Source: Lentibacter algarum
GTDB taxonomy: Bacteria; Pseudomonadota; Alphaproteobacteria; Rhodobacterales; Rhodobacteraceae
Assembly: GCF_018860975.1 (NCBI RefSeq)
Contig: NZ_JAHKQI010000002.1
Location: 353,068-417,067, forward strand
Length of the DNA: 64,000 nt
Direction of reading: 5' to 3'
Part shown: one piece after another, positions 39,778-48,472 of the stretch
Numbering within the stretch: position 1 is the stretch's first letter
How the letters are laid out: each line of letters starts with the position of its first letter
Notes under the pieces: model-generated
Told to the model about the DNA's origin: nothing
Databases searched by the model: none
What the model saw: the letters and a program-made list of their open reading frames with translations, nothing else
Made by a program: the position numbers and the translations under genes

Positions 39778-41544
39778 ATGACCGAGCAATCAACCGCACC
39801 CCTGAGCAAAACCCAAAGCCTGATCGACACCGTGCAAGGCGACTACTCTTGGGGAATATCAAATTTTGACGTCTATTTCGCGCCAAACGGGGTTGCGGGC
39901 TACGACGGAGTCGTTTCAGAGGGCTGGCTGACGTATGAAATTAACCAGTTTCACGAAGCGTTCGACCTCATCGAAGCGGTCGCCAACGTTAACTTCAATG
40001 TCGTTTACTCTTCTGCAAGCGCTGAACTCGTGCTCGTTCTCGACATCAATGAGCTGGGCTATGATGGTGCGCTTGGCCATTTCTTCCCCCCGCCATCCAG
40101 CAACTATACCGGTCAGTTGACAGGTGTGTTCAACGGCCTGCTCTGGGACATAAGCCCAGGCGGCGACCTTGAACTTGGCGGCTACGGCTTTGTGACAATT
40201 ACACACGAGTTGCTGCACGGCCTCGGCCTCGGTCACCCGCACGATACGAGCGCTGGCTCAACCATCATGCCCGGCGTGAGTTCAAGCTTTGGCGACTACG
40301 GCAACTACAACTTCAATCAGGGCGTCTACACGACCATGACATACAACTCCGGCAACGACGGCCCCGGCGGTGTGAAGGGTGATGTCGGCGGCCCGGGTGG
40401 CGAATGGGGCTTCGAAGCGGGGCCAATGGCGCTTGACATCGCCGCGCTTCAGCAAATGTATGGCGCCAACATGAACCACAACACCGGCAACGATATTTAC
40501 ATGCTGCCCGGATCGAACGTGAGCGGCACCTATTGGTCTTCGATCTGGGACGCTGGCGGGCGTGATAAAATCCGCTACATCGGCTCAAAAGACGTCACCA
40601 TCGACCTGCGTGAAGCCAGCATTGACCACGAAGTCGGTGGCCTCGGTTGGCTTTCGTCAGCCGATGGTGTCGCGGGCGGCTATACCGTTGCGAACGGTGT
40701 CGTGATCGAAGATGCACAGTCAGGTAGCGGCGACGATCACCTGATGGGCAACGACTATAACAACTCGCTGTTTTCAGGCGGTGGCGATGACCTGCTTGAA
40801 GGCGGCGCCGGCAAAGACAAACTCGACGGCGGCAACGGCAACGACACAATGGATGGCGGCGCCGGCAACGACACCGTTAAAGGCCGCGGCAACAATGACT
40901 TCCTCGAAGGCGGCGCCGGCAATGATCTGCTCAACGGCAACAAAGGCAGAGACTTTGTTGAAGGCGGCCTTGGCAACGACGAGATGATCGGTGAAGCCGG
41001 ACGTGACACGCTCTATGGCGGTGACGGCAATGACTCAATCCGCGGCGGGAACCTGAACGACACAGTCTATGGGGAGGCCGGCGACGACACGGTTGAAGGC
41101 GGCAGCTCGGCTGACTACGTCAACGGCGGCATCGGCAACGACCGCGTCAAAGGCGGTAAAGGCAACGATACACTGCTCGGAGACGCGGGCAACGACTACC
41201 TTCTCGGCAACACGGGCATGGATTCCATGCTGGGCGGCTCGGGTAACGACACCTTTGTCAGCGGCACAGGCGATGACACCATGACCGGCGGATCAGGCGC
41301 TGACACCTTTGTCTTCAATATCTTCAGCGACAATGACATGATCGCCGACTTTACATCCTTAGACTGGCTCGTCATCGACGGAGACCTCTGGGGCTCACAG
41401 ACAACTGCGCAAGGGCTGCTTGACACCTATGCAAGCGTTGTCGGCGGCAATGTCGTGTTTGACTTCGGCGGTGGCGACACGCTGACAGTGAACGGCGTGG
41501 CTTCGGCGAACGATTTGCACGACTACATCCTGATGGGCTTATAA
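39778..41544 (+). CDS. Serralysin-type M10 metalloprotease with RTX repeats
   Basis: 588 residues. The zinc motif HELLHGLGLGH spans 143-153 (His143, Glu144, His147, His153) and the Met-turn is TTMTYN (Met187), the metzincin pattern of serralysins. The linker MALDIAALQQMYGANMNHNT is also typical. RTX repeats occupy about 330-515. The C-terminal tail WLVIDGDLWGSQTTAQGLLD to YILMGL is a type I secretion signal similar to that of the preceding RTX protein. It is secreted, calcium-dependent and probably degrades extracellular protein. There is no propeptide or Sec signal, and a terminator follows. Confidence 0.9.
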   Translation: MTEQSTAPLSKTQSLIDTVQGDYSWGISNFDVYFAPNGVAGYDGVVSEGWLTYEINQFHEAFDLIEAVANVNFNVVYSSASAELVLVLDINELGYDGALGHFFPPPSSNYTGQLTGVFNGLLWDISPGGDLELGGYGFVTITHELLHGLGLGHPHDTSAGSTIMPGVSSSFGDYGNYNFNQGVYTTMTYNSGNDGPGGVKGDVGGPGGEWGFEAGPMALDIAALQQMYGANMNHNTGNDIYMLPGSNVSGTYWSSIWDAGGRDKIRYIGSKDVTIDLREASIDHEVGGLGWLSSADGVAGGYTVANGVVIEDAQSGSGDDHLMGNDYNNSLFSGGGDDLLEGGAGKDKLDGGNGNDTMDGGAGNDTVKGRGNNDFLEGGAGNDLLNGNKGRDFVEGGLGNDEMIGEAGRDTLYGGDGNDSIRGGNLNDTVYGEAGDDTVEGGSSADYVNGGIGNDRVKGGKGNDTLLGDAGNDYLLGNTGMDSMLGGSGNDTFVSGTGDDTMTGGSGADTFVFNIFSDNDMIADFTSLDWLVIDGDLWGSQTTAQGLLDTYASVVGGNVVFDFGGGDTLTVNGVASANDLHDYILMGL

Positions 41545-41563
41545 GACAAATCGAAAATCAACC

Positions 41564-41593
41564 AAAGGCCGCGTTTACCGCGCGGCCTTTTTG
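41564..41593 (+). terminator. Rho-independent terminator after the metalloprotease gene
   Basis: Perfect 10-bp stem AAAGGCCGCG / CGCGGCCTTT with a 7-nt loop and further T residues. The A-rich 5' side may let it serve the converging xdhC gene too. Confidence 0.85.
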
Positions 41594-41597
41594 CATT

Positions 41598-42515
41598 TTA
41601 CAAGCTTAACACTTCAGCCAATACGCTCACTGCCAGCTTGCGCGCATCTCTCACCGAGGGGATCAGCCCGATCGGGCCTTTGACACGTGCAATGTCGGCC
41701 GCGCTAACACCGAGCAACGTAAGCTCCTGCCGCCGCAAAGCGCTGGCGCGCATGCTGCCCTGCGCACCGATATAAAAGGCCTCGCTCTTGAGTGCCTGCG
41801 CAACAATCGGTGGTTCCCATTCGTGATCATGAAAGAACAAAACAACTGCCGAATGCGCGTCAGGCTGCATGTCGTCGGGTAGCATGGGGCTGTTCAAATG
41901 TCGCACAGCACAACCCGCCGCTGCGGCAAGGTTCAAGGTTTCGTCGTCAGGCGACAACAGCAGGCTCGGATATCCCGCACTGTGCACAAGCCCGGCAAAG
42001 GTGACAGCTTCTGGCCCCTTGCCAAAAACATAGAAGGCCAGCTCGGGTTTGATCACGATAGAAAACAAAGCGCCGTCAAAGCCGCTTTCACCGCCTTGCT
42101 GAACGCTCATGTCACCGCTGGCTGGCTCGATGCTCAAAGTGCAGGTCTGTCGCGCCTCATGAACGGCGATCACCTGCTCGAGCACGGCGCTGTCAGGTGA
42201 GGGCAAAAGCAACACCTCCAAGCCGCCGCCGCAAGGCAGGGTGATGTCGGCAAATGGCGAGCCCTTGCCATAGGTAATGGCCTTTGGCTTGCCCTCCGCC
42301 AGCGTCGCCTCGGCATGCAGTGCGATGTCGGCTTCAACGCAGCCCGAACTCAAGGTGCCGACACGCACACCGTCAGCAAGAACGGCCATCATTGCACCAA
42401 GCCGGCGGTAAGACGGCCCGTCGATCCGTGTGATCACCGCCAGAACACCGCCCTCCTGAGCGAGGCGCCGGATCGGCTCGACAACGGAACTGGCATCAAG
42501 GGCTGGAACGCTCAT
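41598..42515 (-). CDS. XdhC family protein
   Basis: 305 residues. XdhC proteins bind and protect molybdenum cofactor and add the sulfido ligand before insertion into xanthine dehydrogenase-type enzymes. The N-terminal XdhC_CoxI part has GGVLAVITRIDGPSYRRLGA and VGTLSSGCVEADIA; the C-terminal Rossmann-type part contains FYVFGKGPEAVTFAGLVHSA and FYIGAQGSMRASALRRQELT. ATG 42515 has AGGAG about 8 nt upstream and is preferred to the longer frame. No molybdenum hydroxylase subunits lie near, so its client is encoded elsewhere. Confidence 0.85.
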   Translation of the reverse strand: MSVPALDASSVVEPIRRLAQEGGVLAVITRIDGPSYRRLGAMMAVLADGVRVGTLSSGCVEADIALHAEATLAEGKPKAITYGKGSPFADITLPCGGGLEVLLLPSPDSAVLEQVIAVHEARQTCTLSIEPASGDMSVQQGGESGFDGALFSIVIKPELAFYVFGKGPEAVTFAGLVHSAGYPSLLLSPDDETLNLAAAAGCAVRHLNSPMLPDDMQPDAHSAVVLFFHDHEWEPPIVAQALKSEAFYIGAQGSMRASALRRQELTLLGVSAADIARVKGPIGLIPSVRDARKLAVSVLAEVLSL

Positions 42516-42667
42516 CACTGTCTCCTGTGTATGGCCAGAGATATCAAAACGCCACAACACTTGCGTCACAGGTTGTAGGAAAGCAATTAGGTTTGATCAA
42601 GCCTGCAGCGGCGCGCGCGCTAACCTTTTGCACTGCTTTGGCCTCGTCCAAATCTGTCAGCACGCAT

Positions 42668-42703
42668 TATGCACTGGTATATGCACTGCAGTATGCACCC
42701 GAG
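42668..42703 (+). repeat. Three tandem 12-bp repeats (iterons) with TATGCAC core
   Basis: Three adjoining units begin at 42668, 42680 and 42692: TATGCACTGGTA, TATGCACTGCAG and TATGCACCCGAG. The first seven bases are identical and the period is exactly 12 bp. They lie in the divergent region between xdhC and the DMGDH-like gene, which points to a multi-site operator. Confidence 0.7.
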
Positions 42704-42810
42704 TCACAGGCCGTTTCTGCGTGAATCTGACCTGTTAACCAAGCGAACGCACCCGCCGTTGGTGCTGCATTAGACACAAGTGTATAGACACAATGAATAT
42801 TGCATCATAG

Positions 42811-42835
42811 GGTCAATCAGATTCGGAATTTGACC
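42811..42835. promoter_or_regulatory. Inverted repeat upstream of the DMGDH-like gene
   Basis: GGTCAA and TTGACC form an inverted repeat with a 13-nt spacer that itself contains ATTCGGAAT. It lies 50 bp before the ATG of the oxidoreductase gene, a good place for an operator. Just upstream, TAGACACAA occurs twice (about 42772 and 42785). The TetR-family regulator at 46827 is a candidate ligand, by inference only. The whole 42516-42884 stretch holds no gene. Confidence 0.45.
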
Positions 42836-42884
42836 TGATTTCTGTCCGGAACCGGACTCGCAATCGGATAGAGGAGTGACCACC

Positions 42885-45296
42885 ATGAAACAGCATTACA
42901 GAGTTGTCGTTATCGGAGGCGGCGTTGTCGGCGCGTCGGTGCTTTATCACCTTGCAAAAATGGGCTGGAAAGATGTCTGCCTGGTTGAACGCTCGGTGCT
43001 TACGGCGGGCTCAAGCTGGCACGCTGCCGGCGGTATTCACGCTCTCAACGCTGACCCGAACATCGCGGCGCTGCAAGCCTACACTATTGATTTGCTTCCC
43101 GAAATCGAGAAAGAAAGCGGCCAGAACATCGGTCTGCATATGACAGGCGGCCTCACCCTCGCAGGCACCCCTGACCGTTGGGAATGGTTGCAGTCTGCCT
43201 ACCGCACATTTCAGTCAATCGGCATTGATGATTGCCGCCTCGTGACACCCCAGGAAGCGGGCGAGCTGAACCCGCTCATGTCAACCGAAGGCATCCTCGG
43301 CGGTATGTGGGCTGACCGCGAAGGATACCTCGACACCACAGGCACCGTGCACGCCTATGCGGGCGCCGCAAAGAAGCGCGGCGCGACGGTGATCGAGCAC
43401 AACCGTGTTCTGGAATTACATGAAGTTTCAGAGGGTTGGCAGGTTGTAACCGAGAAAGGAACAATCACTTGCGAGCATGTTGTCAACGCCGCCGGCCTCT
43501 GGGCAAAACAGGTTGGTCGCATGGCCGGAATCGAGCTGCCAGTCGCGCCGCTCAAGCACCACTACCTCGTCTCTGACACCATTCCCGAGATCGAAAAACT
43601 CGACTTTGAAATTCCGATGACAGTGGATCTTGAGGGCTTCACCTACACCCGCCAAGACCAAAACGGCATGCTCCTTGGTATCTACGAAGTTGACCACGAA
43701 CATTGGGCCCTCGACGGCGCCCCGTGGGACTACGGCATGGAGCTTTTTCAAGAGCAAACCGACCGTATCGAAAAGGAGCTTATCCTCGGGTTCGAGCGCT
43801 ATCCGGCGTTGCAAAATGTCGGTGTCAAAACATGGGTCAACGGCGCATTTACTTTCGCGCCTGACGGCAACCCGCTGGTCGGCCCCGTGCGCGGCAAACC
43901 CGGCTACTGGTGCGCCTGCGCAGTGATGGCTGGCTTCTTGCAAGGTGGTGGTGTTGGCAAGTCACTTGCCGAATGGATGATCAACGGCGAGCCCGAAGAA
44001 GATGTCTACGGCATGGACGTCGCCCGCTTTGGTGCCTACGCCGAAAACCGTGAATACATCCGCCAAACCACCGGTCAGTTCTACACCCGCCGCTTTGTGA
44101 TGACCTATCCCAACGAGCAACTCCCCGCAGGAAGGCCGCTCAAAACAGCCCCTGCCTATGCTGATATGTCAGCCGCCGGATGCCGCTGGGGAGTGACATG
44201 GGATATGGAAACACCGCTTTACTTCGCGCCGGACAATTTTGAAGAAACTCCAACACTTAAGCGCTCGAACGCGTTTCCCATCGTCGCCGCGGAATGTGCA
44301 GCCGTGCGCGAAAACGTTGGCCTTCTCGACATCTCCGGCTTCTCGCGGTTCGAAGTGTCCGGCCCCAATGCCGAGGCTTGGCTCGATCACGTCATGGCAG
44401 GTAAACTCCCCGCCGCTGGCCGCGCCAAACTTGCGCCGATGCTCGCTGAAACTGGCCGCCTCAAGGGCGACCTGACAGTGTTCAACTGGGGCGACGGCAC
44501 CTATTGGATCATGGGCAGTTACTACCTGCGTGAATGGCACATGCGCTGGTTTGACAGCCACATGCGCGAGGGAGTCATTGTTCGCGACTTGGGCGAAGAA
44601 ATGGTAGGTTTCTCGCTGTCCGGCCCGCGTTCCAAAGCCGTGATCGAGAAGCTCACAGAGGGCGCAGTCGGAGACCTCCCGTTCATGGGCTGCGGTTTGT
44701 TTGATATCGGACTCTTGCGCTGTCGCGTTGCGCGCCTCTCGGTCACGGGTGAGCTCGGATACGAGATCAACTGCCGCATGGGGGACCACGCAACCCTGCG
44801 CAAACTCTTGCTGGCAGCTGGCGTTGATGAGGGCATCAAAGAAGTCGGCTTTGGCGCGCTCGGCAGCTTGCGTCTCGAAAAGAGCTTCGGCATCTGGTCG
44901 GCCGAGTTCACGCAAGGCTACACCGCTGCCCAAACCGGAATGGACCGTTGGATCGACTGGGAAAAACCCGCCTTCACAGGTCGTGAAGCGGCCCTCAAAG
45001 AGAAGGCAGGCAACGGCCCCACACAGCGCGTTGTAACGCTGGAAGTTGAGGCCGTTGACGCCGATGCCAGTGGTTACGAGCCCGTCTGGAGCGGCGACAA
45101 GCGCGTCGGATATGTAACCTCTGGCGGGTATGGTCACACAGTGAAAAAGTCGCTTTCTATGGCTATGATAGACACTGATATGGCCCAAGTCGGCACTAAA
45201 CTCACTGTGCATATCGTCGGAGTCGCTCGTGCCGCCAAGGTTATTGAAAGCTCGCCATATGATCCGAAGGGAAAAGCGATGAGGTCAACCTCATGA
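42885..45296 (+). CDS. FAD-dependent oxidoreductase with GcvT domain (dimethylglycine/sarcosine dehydrogenase-like)
   Basis: 803 residues. The N-terminal DAO-type domain starts with VVVIGGGVVGASVLYHLAKM and contains SSWHAAGGIHALNADPNIAA, where the histidine is the usual covalent FAD site. An FAO_M middle segment and a C-terminal GcvT/aminomethyltransferase half (from about 420) follow; GcvT modules bind tetrahydrofolate and capture the one-carbon unit. It should oxidatively demethylate an N-methyl glycine-like substrate. ATG 42885 follows GAGGAG by 8 nt; the GTG at 42876 overlaps that SD and is unlikely. It overlaps the MttB-family gene by 4 bp. Confidence 0.88.
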   Translation: MKQHYRVVVIGGGVVGASVLYHLAKMGWKDVCLVERSVLTAGSSWHAAGGIHALNADPNIAALQAYTIDLLPEIEKESGQNIGLHMTGGLTLAGTPDRWEWLQSAYRTFQSIGIDDCRLVTPQEAGELNPLMSTEGILGGMWADREGYLDTTGTVHAYAGAAKKRGATVIEHNRVLELHEVSEGWQVVTEKGTITCEHVVNAAGLWAKQVGRMAGIELPVAPLKHHYLVSDTIPEIEKLDFEIPMTVDLEGFTYTRQDQNGMLLGIYEVDHEHWALDGAPWDYGMELFQEQTDRIEKELILGFERYPALQNVGVKTWVNGAFTFAPDGNPLVGPVRGKPGYWCACAVMAGFLQGGGVGKSLAEWMINGEPEEDVYGMDVARFGAYAENREYIRQTTGQFYTRRFVMTYPNEQLPAGRPLKTAPAYADMSAAGCRWGVTWDMETPLYFAPDNFEETPTLKRSNAFPIVAAECAAVRENVGLLDISGFSRFEVSGPNAEAWLDHVMAGKLPAAGRAKLAPMLAETGRLKGDLTVFNWGDGTYWIMGSYYLREWHMRWFDSHMREGVIVRDLGEEMVGFSLSGPRSKAVIEKLTEGAVGDLPFMGCGLFDIGLLRCRVARLSVTGELGYEINCRMGDHATLRKLLLAAGVDEGIKEVGFGALGSLRLEKSFGIWSAEFTQGYTAAQTGMDRWIDWEKPAFTGREAALKEKAGNGPTQRVVTLEVEAVDADASGYEPVWSGDKRVGYVTSGGYGHTVKKSLSMAMIDTDMAQVGTKLTVHIVGVARAAKVIESSPYDPKGKAMRSTS

Positions 45297-46825
45297 GCGG
45301 CGCGAAACGCACAGGGCGCAGGCGGGCAGGGGCAGAACCAGCCTCAAAGCGAAGCACCAACTATCGCAACCTGAGCAATCCGTTCCCGCAGATGAAAGTC
45401 TTCTCTGATGATCAGATCGCTGCGATGCACGAGACATCTTTGCGCACGCTGGAAGAGCTGGGGATGAAGGTGCTGCTGCCCGAGGCGCGCAGGCTTTTCA
45501 AGCAAGGCGGAGCGCGGGTAGATGAAAGCAACGAGATGGTGTTCATCGGCCGCGAGATGGTCGAAGCCGCGCTCAAGACTGCGCCAAAGAGCATCACCTG
45601 CCGTGCCGGTGCACGTGAGCGGGATCTGACACTAAAGCTGGGCAATCTGGTCTTTCAGCCCGGCGCCGGCGCCCCTCACACGACAGATCTTGAGCGCGGC
45701 CGCCGCCCCGGCACGGCGCGTGACTTCAAGGAACTTGTGCAAATCACCCAGAACTACGATGTGCTGCAAATGATGCCACCACTGGTAGAGCCGCAAGACG
45801 TTGCGACCAATATCAGGCACTATTTCACCCTGCAAACGCAGCTCACGTTGAGTGACAAACTGCCTTTCGTCTTTTCGCGCGGCACCCCTCAGGTGCTTGA
45901 AAGCTTCGAGATGCTGGCCGCATTCAGGGGTGCCAGTGACGACGCCTTCAAGGCCAACCCGCATTGCTACACAATCGTCAACACCAATAGCCCGCGCACG
46001 CTCGATATGCCAATGGCGCAGGGCTTGATCGACTTTGCCAAGCATGGGCAGGTTGCGATCGTGACGCCGTTTACCTTGATGGGGGCAATGGCGCCGATCA
46101 CCGTCGCGGGCGCAATAACACTGAGCCACGCCGAGGCGCTCGCCGCGATCACCCTGACTCAACTCACCCGCCCGGGCGCGCCTGTGTGCTACGGAACGTT
46201 CACCTCGAATGTCGACATGAAATCAGGCGCACCGGCCTTTGGCACGCCCTCGCATTTTCAGGCTTCGTTAGCGGCGGGCCAAATGGCACAGCTTGTGGGC
46301 CTGCCTTGGCGCTCGGCTGCGGGCTCGGCCTCAAACCTAAACGACGTGCAGGCCGCCAACGAAAACCAGCTTGGCCTATGGGGCTGCATCATGGCTGGCG
46401 CAACGGTTGTTATTCACTCGGCGGGGTGGTTGGAGGGCGGCCTGACGGTTTCCTACGAAAAGCTGATCACCGATATCGAAGTGCTCAACATGATCGCCGA
46501 ACTATGTGCAGGGGCTGAAGAGGGCGCTGCCGCAATCGGCTTTGATGCGTTGCAAGAGGTGCAACCAAGCGGACACTTCTTTGCGGCGGGGCAAACCATG
46601 CAGCGCTACAACACCGAGTTTTACGAGCCGATTGTGCACGATTATGCCAACTTCGGAACATGGGAAGAGCGCGGCAGCCTAGACGCCAGCACAAGGGCAA
46701 CCCGCGTCTGGAAAGATATCATCGCAGCTGATACACGCCCCGAAACAAGCGGTGACCGGCGCGAGGAGCTGGAAGCCTACATTGCTAGGCGCAGTGCTGA
46801 AGGTGGTGCCCTTCCGGAGAGCTAA
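45293..46825 (+). CDS. Trimethylamine methyltransferase (MttB) superfamily protein, non-pyrrolysine
   Basis: 510 residues, COG5598 type. The N-terminus is basic (GAKRTGRRRAGAEPASKRST), then NLSNPFPQMKVFSDDQIAAM and a TIM-barrel with TIVNTNSPRTLDMPMAQGLI and VTPFTLMGAMAPITVAGAI. The frame is open throughout with no TAG codon, so it lacks pyrrolysine, like glycine betaine methyltransferase MtgB. No corrinoid protein gene is nearby. Coupled (ATGA) to the GcvT-linked oxidoreductase, it probably acts on a quaternary or tertiary methylamine such as a betaine. The substrate is unknown. Confidence 0.85.
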   Translation: MSGAKRTGRRRAGAEPASKRSTNYRNLSNPFPQMKVFSDDQIAAMHETSLRTLEELGMKVLLPEARRLFKQGGARVDESNEMVFIGREMVEAALKTAPKSITCRAGARERDLTLKLGNLVFQPGAGAPHTTDLERGRRPGTARDFKELVQITQNYDVLQMMPPLVEPQDVATNIRHYFTLQTQLTLSDKLPFVFSRGTPQVLESFEMLAAFRGASDDAFKANPHCYTIVNTNSPRTLDMPMAQGLIDFAKHGQVAIVTPFTLMGAMAPITVAGAITLSHAEALAAITLTQLTRPGAPVCYGTFTSNVDMKSGAPAFGTPSHFQASLAAGQMAQLVGLPWRSAAGSASNLNDVQAANENQLGLWGCIMAGATVVIHSAGWLEGGLTVSYEKLITDIEVLNMIAELCAGAEEGAAAIGFDALQEVQPSGHFFAAGQTMQRYNTEFYEPIVHDYANFGTWEERGSLDASTRATRVWKDIIAADTRPETSGDRREELEAYIARRSAEGGALPES

Positions 46826-46826
46826 C

Positions 46827-47516
46827 ATGGCCAAAGGCCCAGCCGTTTCACACCCCACGATCTTGCACCGTGATGACCCCGACAAGCCGCCGCTTGTTGG
46901 GCACGTTAAAGTCACGCGTGACGACTGGCTCAATGTGGCGCGCGACATTCTCGTTAGCGAAGGCGTCGGCGAGGTAAAAGTTCTGGGTATCGCCGAGCGT
47001 CTCAGTGTGTCACGTTCGTCGTTCTACTGGTATTTCAAAAGCCGGAAGGACTTGCTTGATCAGCTGCTAGCCGACTGGGAGCACAGCAACACCGGCATCA
47101 TGGTCGCACAGACCAAACTGCCTGCGGATACGATCAATGCTGCGCTCAACAACTTCTTTCGTTGCGTGGTTGATCCCCAGGGCTTCAACCACCAGCTCGA
47201 CTTTGCTGTGCGTGAATGGGCCCGCCGTGACGGCTCTGTGCGTCGCATCATTGACCGCTCCGACAGCGCCCGCAAAGACGCCATTGCCCAGATGTTTGAG
47301 CGTCATGGATACGCCCCCGATGAGGCCGATATCCGCGCACGCGTGCTGTATTACCAACAAATCGGCTATTATGCGCTTGATCTGTCAGAGGCCTTGGAAG
47401 AGCGGCTGACACGTATCGCAGGCTATCTATACTGCTTTTCAGGCCAACACCCGACAGCCGAAGAAGTGGCTGAGTTCAGCGCCTTTGCGCGGCGTGTTGG
47501 GCAAAAAAGGGCGTGA
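46827..47516 (+). CDS. TetR/AcrR family transcriptional regulator
   Basis: 229 residues. The helix-turn-helix reads VLGIAERLSVSRSSFYWYFK (about 52-71), preceded by WLNVARDILVSEGVGEVKV. The C-terminal ligand domain is not assigned. ATG 46827 is 1 bp after the MttB stop; a longer frame from 46752 would overlap MttB. It is probably cotranscribed and a local regulator of the methylated-amine cluster, perhaps sensing its substrate. Confidence 0.88.
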   Translation: MAKGPAVSHPTILHRDDPDKPPLVGHVKVTRDDWLNVARDILVSEGVGEVKVLGIAERLSVSRSSFYWYFKSRKDLLDQLLADWEHSNTGIMVAQTKLPADTINAALNNFFRCVVDPQGFNHQLDFAVREWARRDGSVRRIIDRSDSARKDAIAQMFERHGYAPDEADIRARVLYYQQIGYYALDLSEALEERLTRIAGYLYCFSGQHPTAEEVAEFSAFARRVGQKRA

Positions 47517-47533
47517 TCTCTATTTGCTTGTAG

Positions 47534-47550
47534 TTGCGAATGATTTGCAA
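47534..47550. promoter_or_regulatory. Mur-type (manganese Fur homolog) operator
   Basis: TTGCGAATGATTTGCAA is a 17-bp palindrome with one mismatch pair, centred 43 bp before the sitA ATG. It resembles the Mur box known in front of mntH and sitABCD in alphaproteobacteria. Repression of the transporter in manganese-replete cells is expected. Confidence 0.65.
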
Positions 47551-47584
47551 TAACAGTTGTGCAACAACTTCCAAAGGAGTCGCG

Positions 47585-48472
47585 ATGTTTCGGTCAACCT
47601 TAATCACCCTCGCGCTTTGCCTTGCCTCGGCAGGGCAGGCAGCTGACAAGCTGAAAGTCGTGACAACATTCACCGTGCTTGCGGACATGGCGCAGAACGT
47701 CGCAGGCGATGCCGCCGATGTCGTGTCGATCACCAAACCGGGCGCCGAGATTCATGGCTATGAACCGACGCCGCGCGATATCGTGCGCGCCCATGATGCC
47801 GATTTGATCCTCTGGAACGGTCTGAATCTTGAACTCTGGTTCGAGCAGTTTCTGAGCAACCTTGGCGACGTGCCTTCTGCGACACTGACCGAGGGTATTG
47901 CACCGATTGCGATTGGTGAGGGGAGTTACGAAGGCAAAGCCAACCCGCACGCGTGGATGGGGCTTGAGAACGCGCTGATCTATGTTGCCAATATCGAGAA
48001 AGCGCTCTCAAATGCCGATCCTGAAAACGCATCGACCTACCAAAAAAATGCCAACGCCTACGCCAACCAACTGCGTGAGGTGTTGGCGCCGTTGAAAGAC
48101 AATCTCAACGACCTGCCTGAGGGCAAGCGCTGGTTGGTAACATGCGAGGGTGCCTTCTCGTATCTTGCGCGTGATCTCGGGCTTAAGGAGCTTTACCTCT
48201 GGCCGATGAATGCTGACCAGACAGGGACACCCAAACAAGTGCGCAAAGTTATCGACGGTGTGCGCGACCACGAGATCAGCACTGTGTTCTGCGAGAGCAC
48301 CGTCAGCAACGCACCCGCCAAACAAGTCGCCCGCGAAACTGGCGCGGCTTATGGAGGGATGCTCTATGTTGACAGCCTCAGCACGGAAGACGGGCCGGTG
48401 CCGACCTACCTCGACTTGCTGCGCGTGACCTCAGAAACCGTGGTGAACGGACTGATCGGAGCAAGCCAATGA
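47585..48472 (+). CDS. sitA: Manganese/zinc ABC transporter substrate-binding protein SitA
   Basis: 295 residues, cluster A-I (ZnuA/SitA/PsaA). A signal peptide MFRSTLITLALCLASAGQA precedes KVVTTFTVLADMAQNVAGDA. Metal ligands sit in AEIHGYEPTPRD and KANPHAWMGLEN, with a conserved glutamate in VFCEST and an aspartate in LYVDSLS. There is no His-rich loop, which favours manganese or iron over zinc. ATG 47585 follows AAAGGAG at a good distance. Periplasmic receptor of the sitABCD operon; the Mur-type operator upstream supports manganese. Confidence 0.88.
   Translation: MFRSTLITLALCLASAGQAADKLKVVTTFTVLADMAQNVAGDAADVVSITKPGAEIHGYEPTPRDIVRAHDADLILWNGLNLELWFEQFLSNLGDVPSATLTEGIAPIAIGEGSYEGKANPHAWMGLENALIYVANIEKALSNADPENASTYQKNANAYANQLREVLAPLKDNLNDLPEGKRWLVTCEGAFSYLARDLGLKELYLWPMNADQTGTPKQVRKVIDGVRDHEISTVFCESTVSNAPAKQVARETGAAYGGMLYVDSLSTEDGPVPTYLDLLRVTSETVVNGLIGASQ

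Noticed and set aside
45293..46825. Pyrrolysine in the MttB-family gene
   Set aside because: The frame has no internal TAG codon from start to TAA stop; it belongs to the non-pyrrolysine branch.
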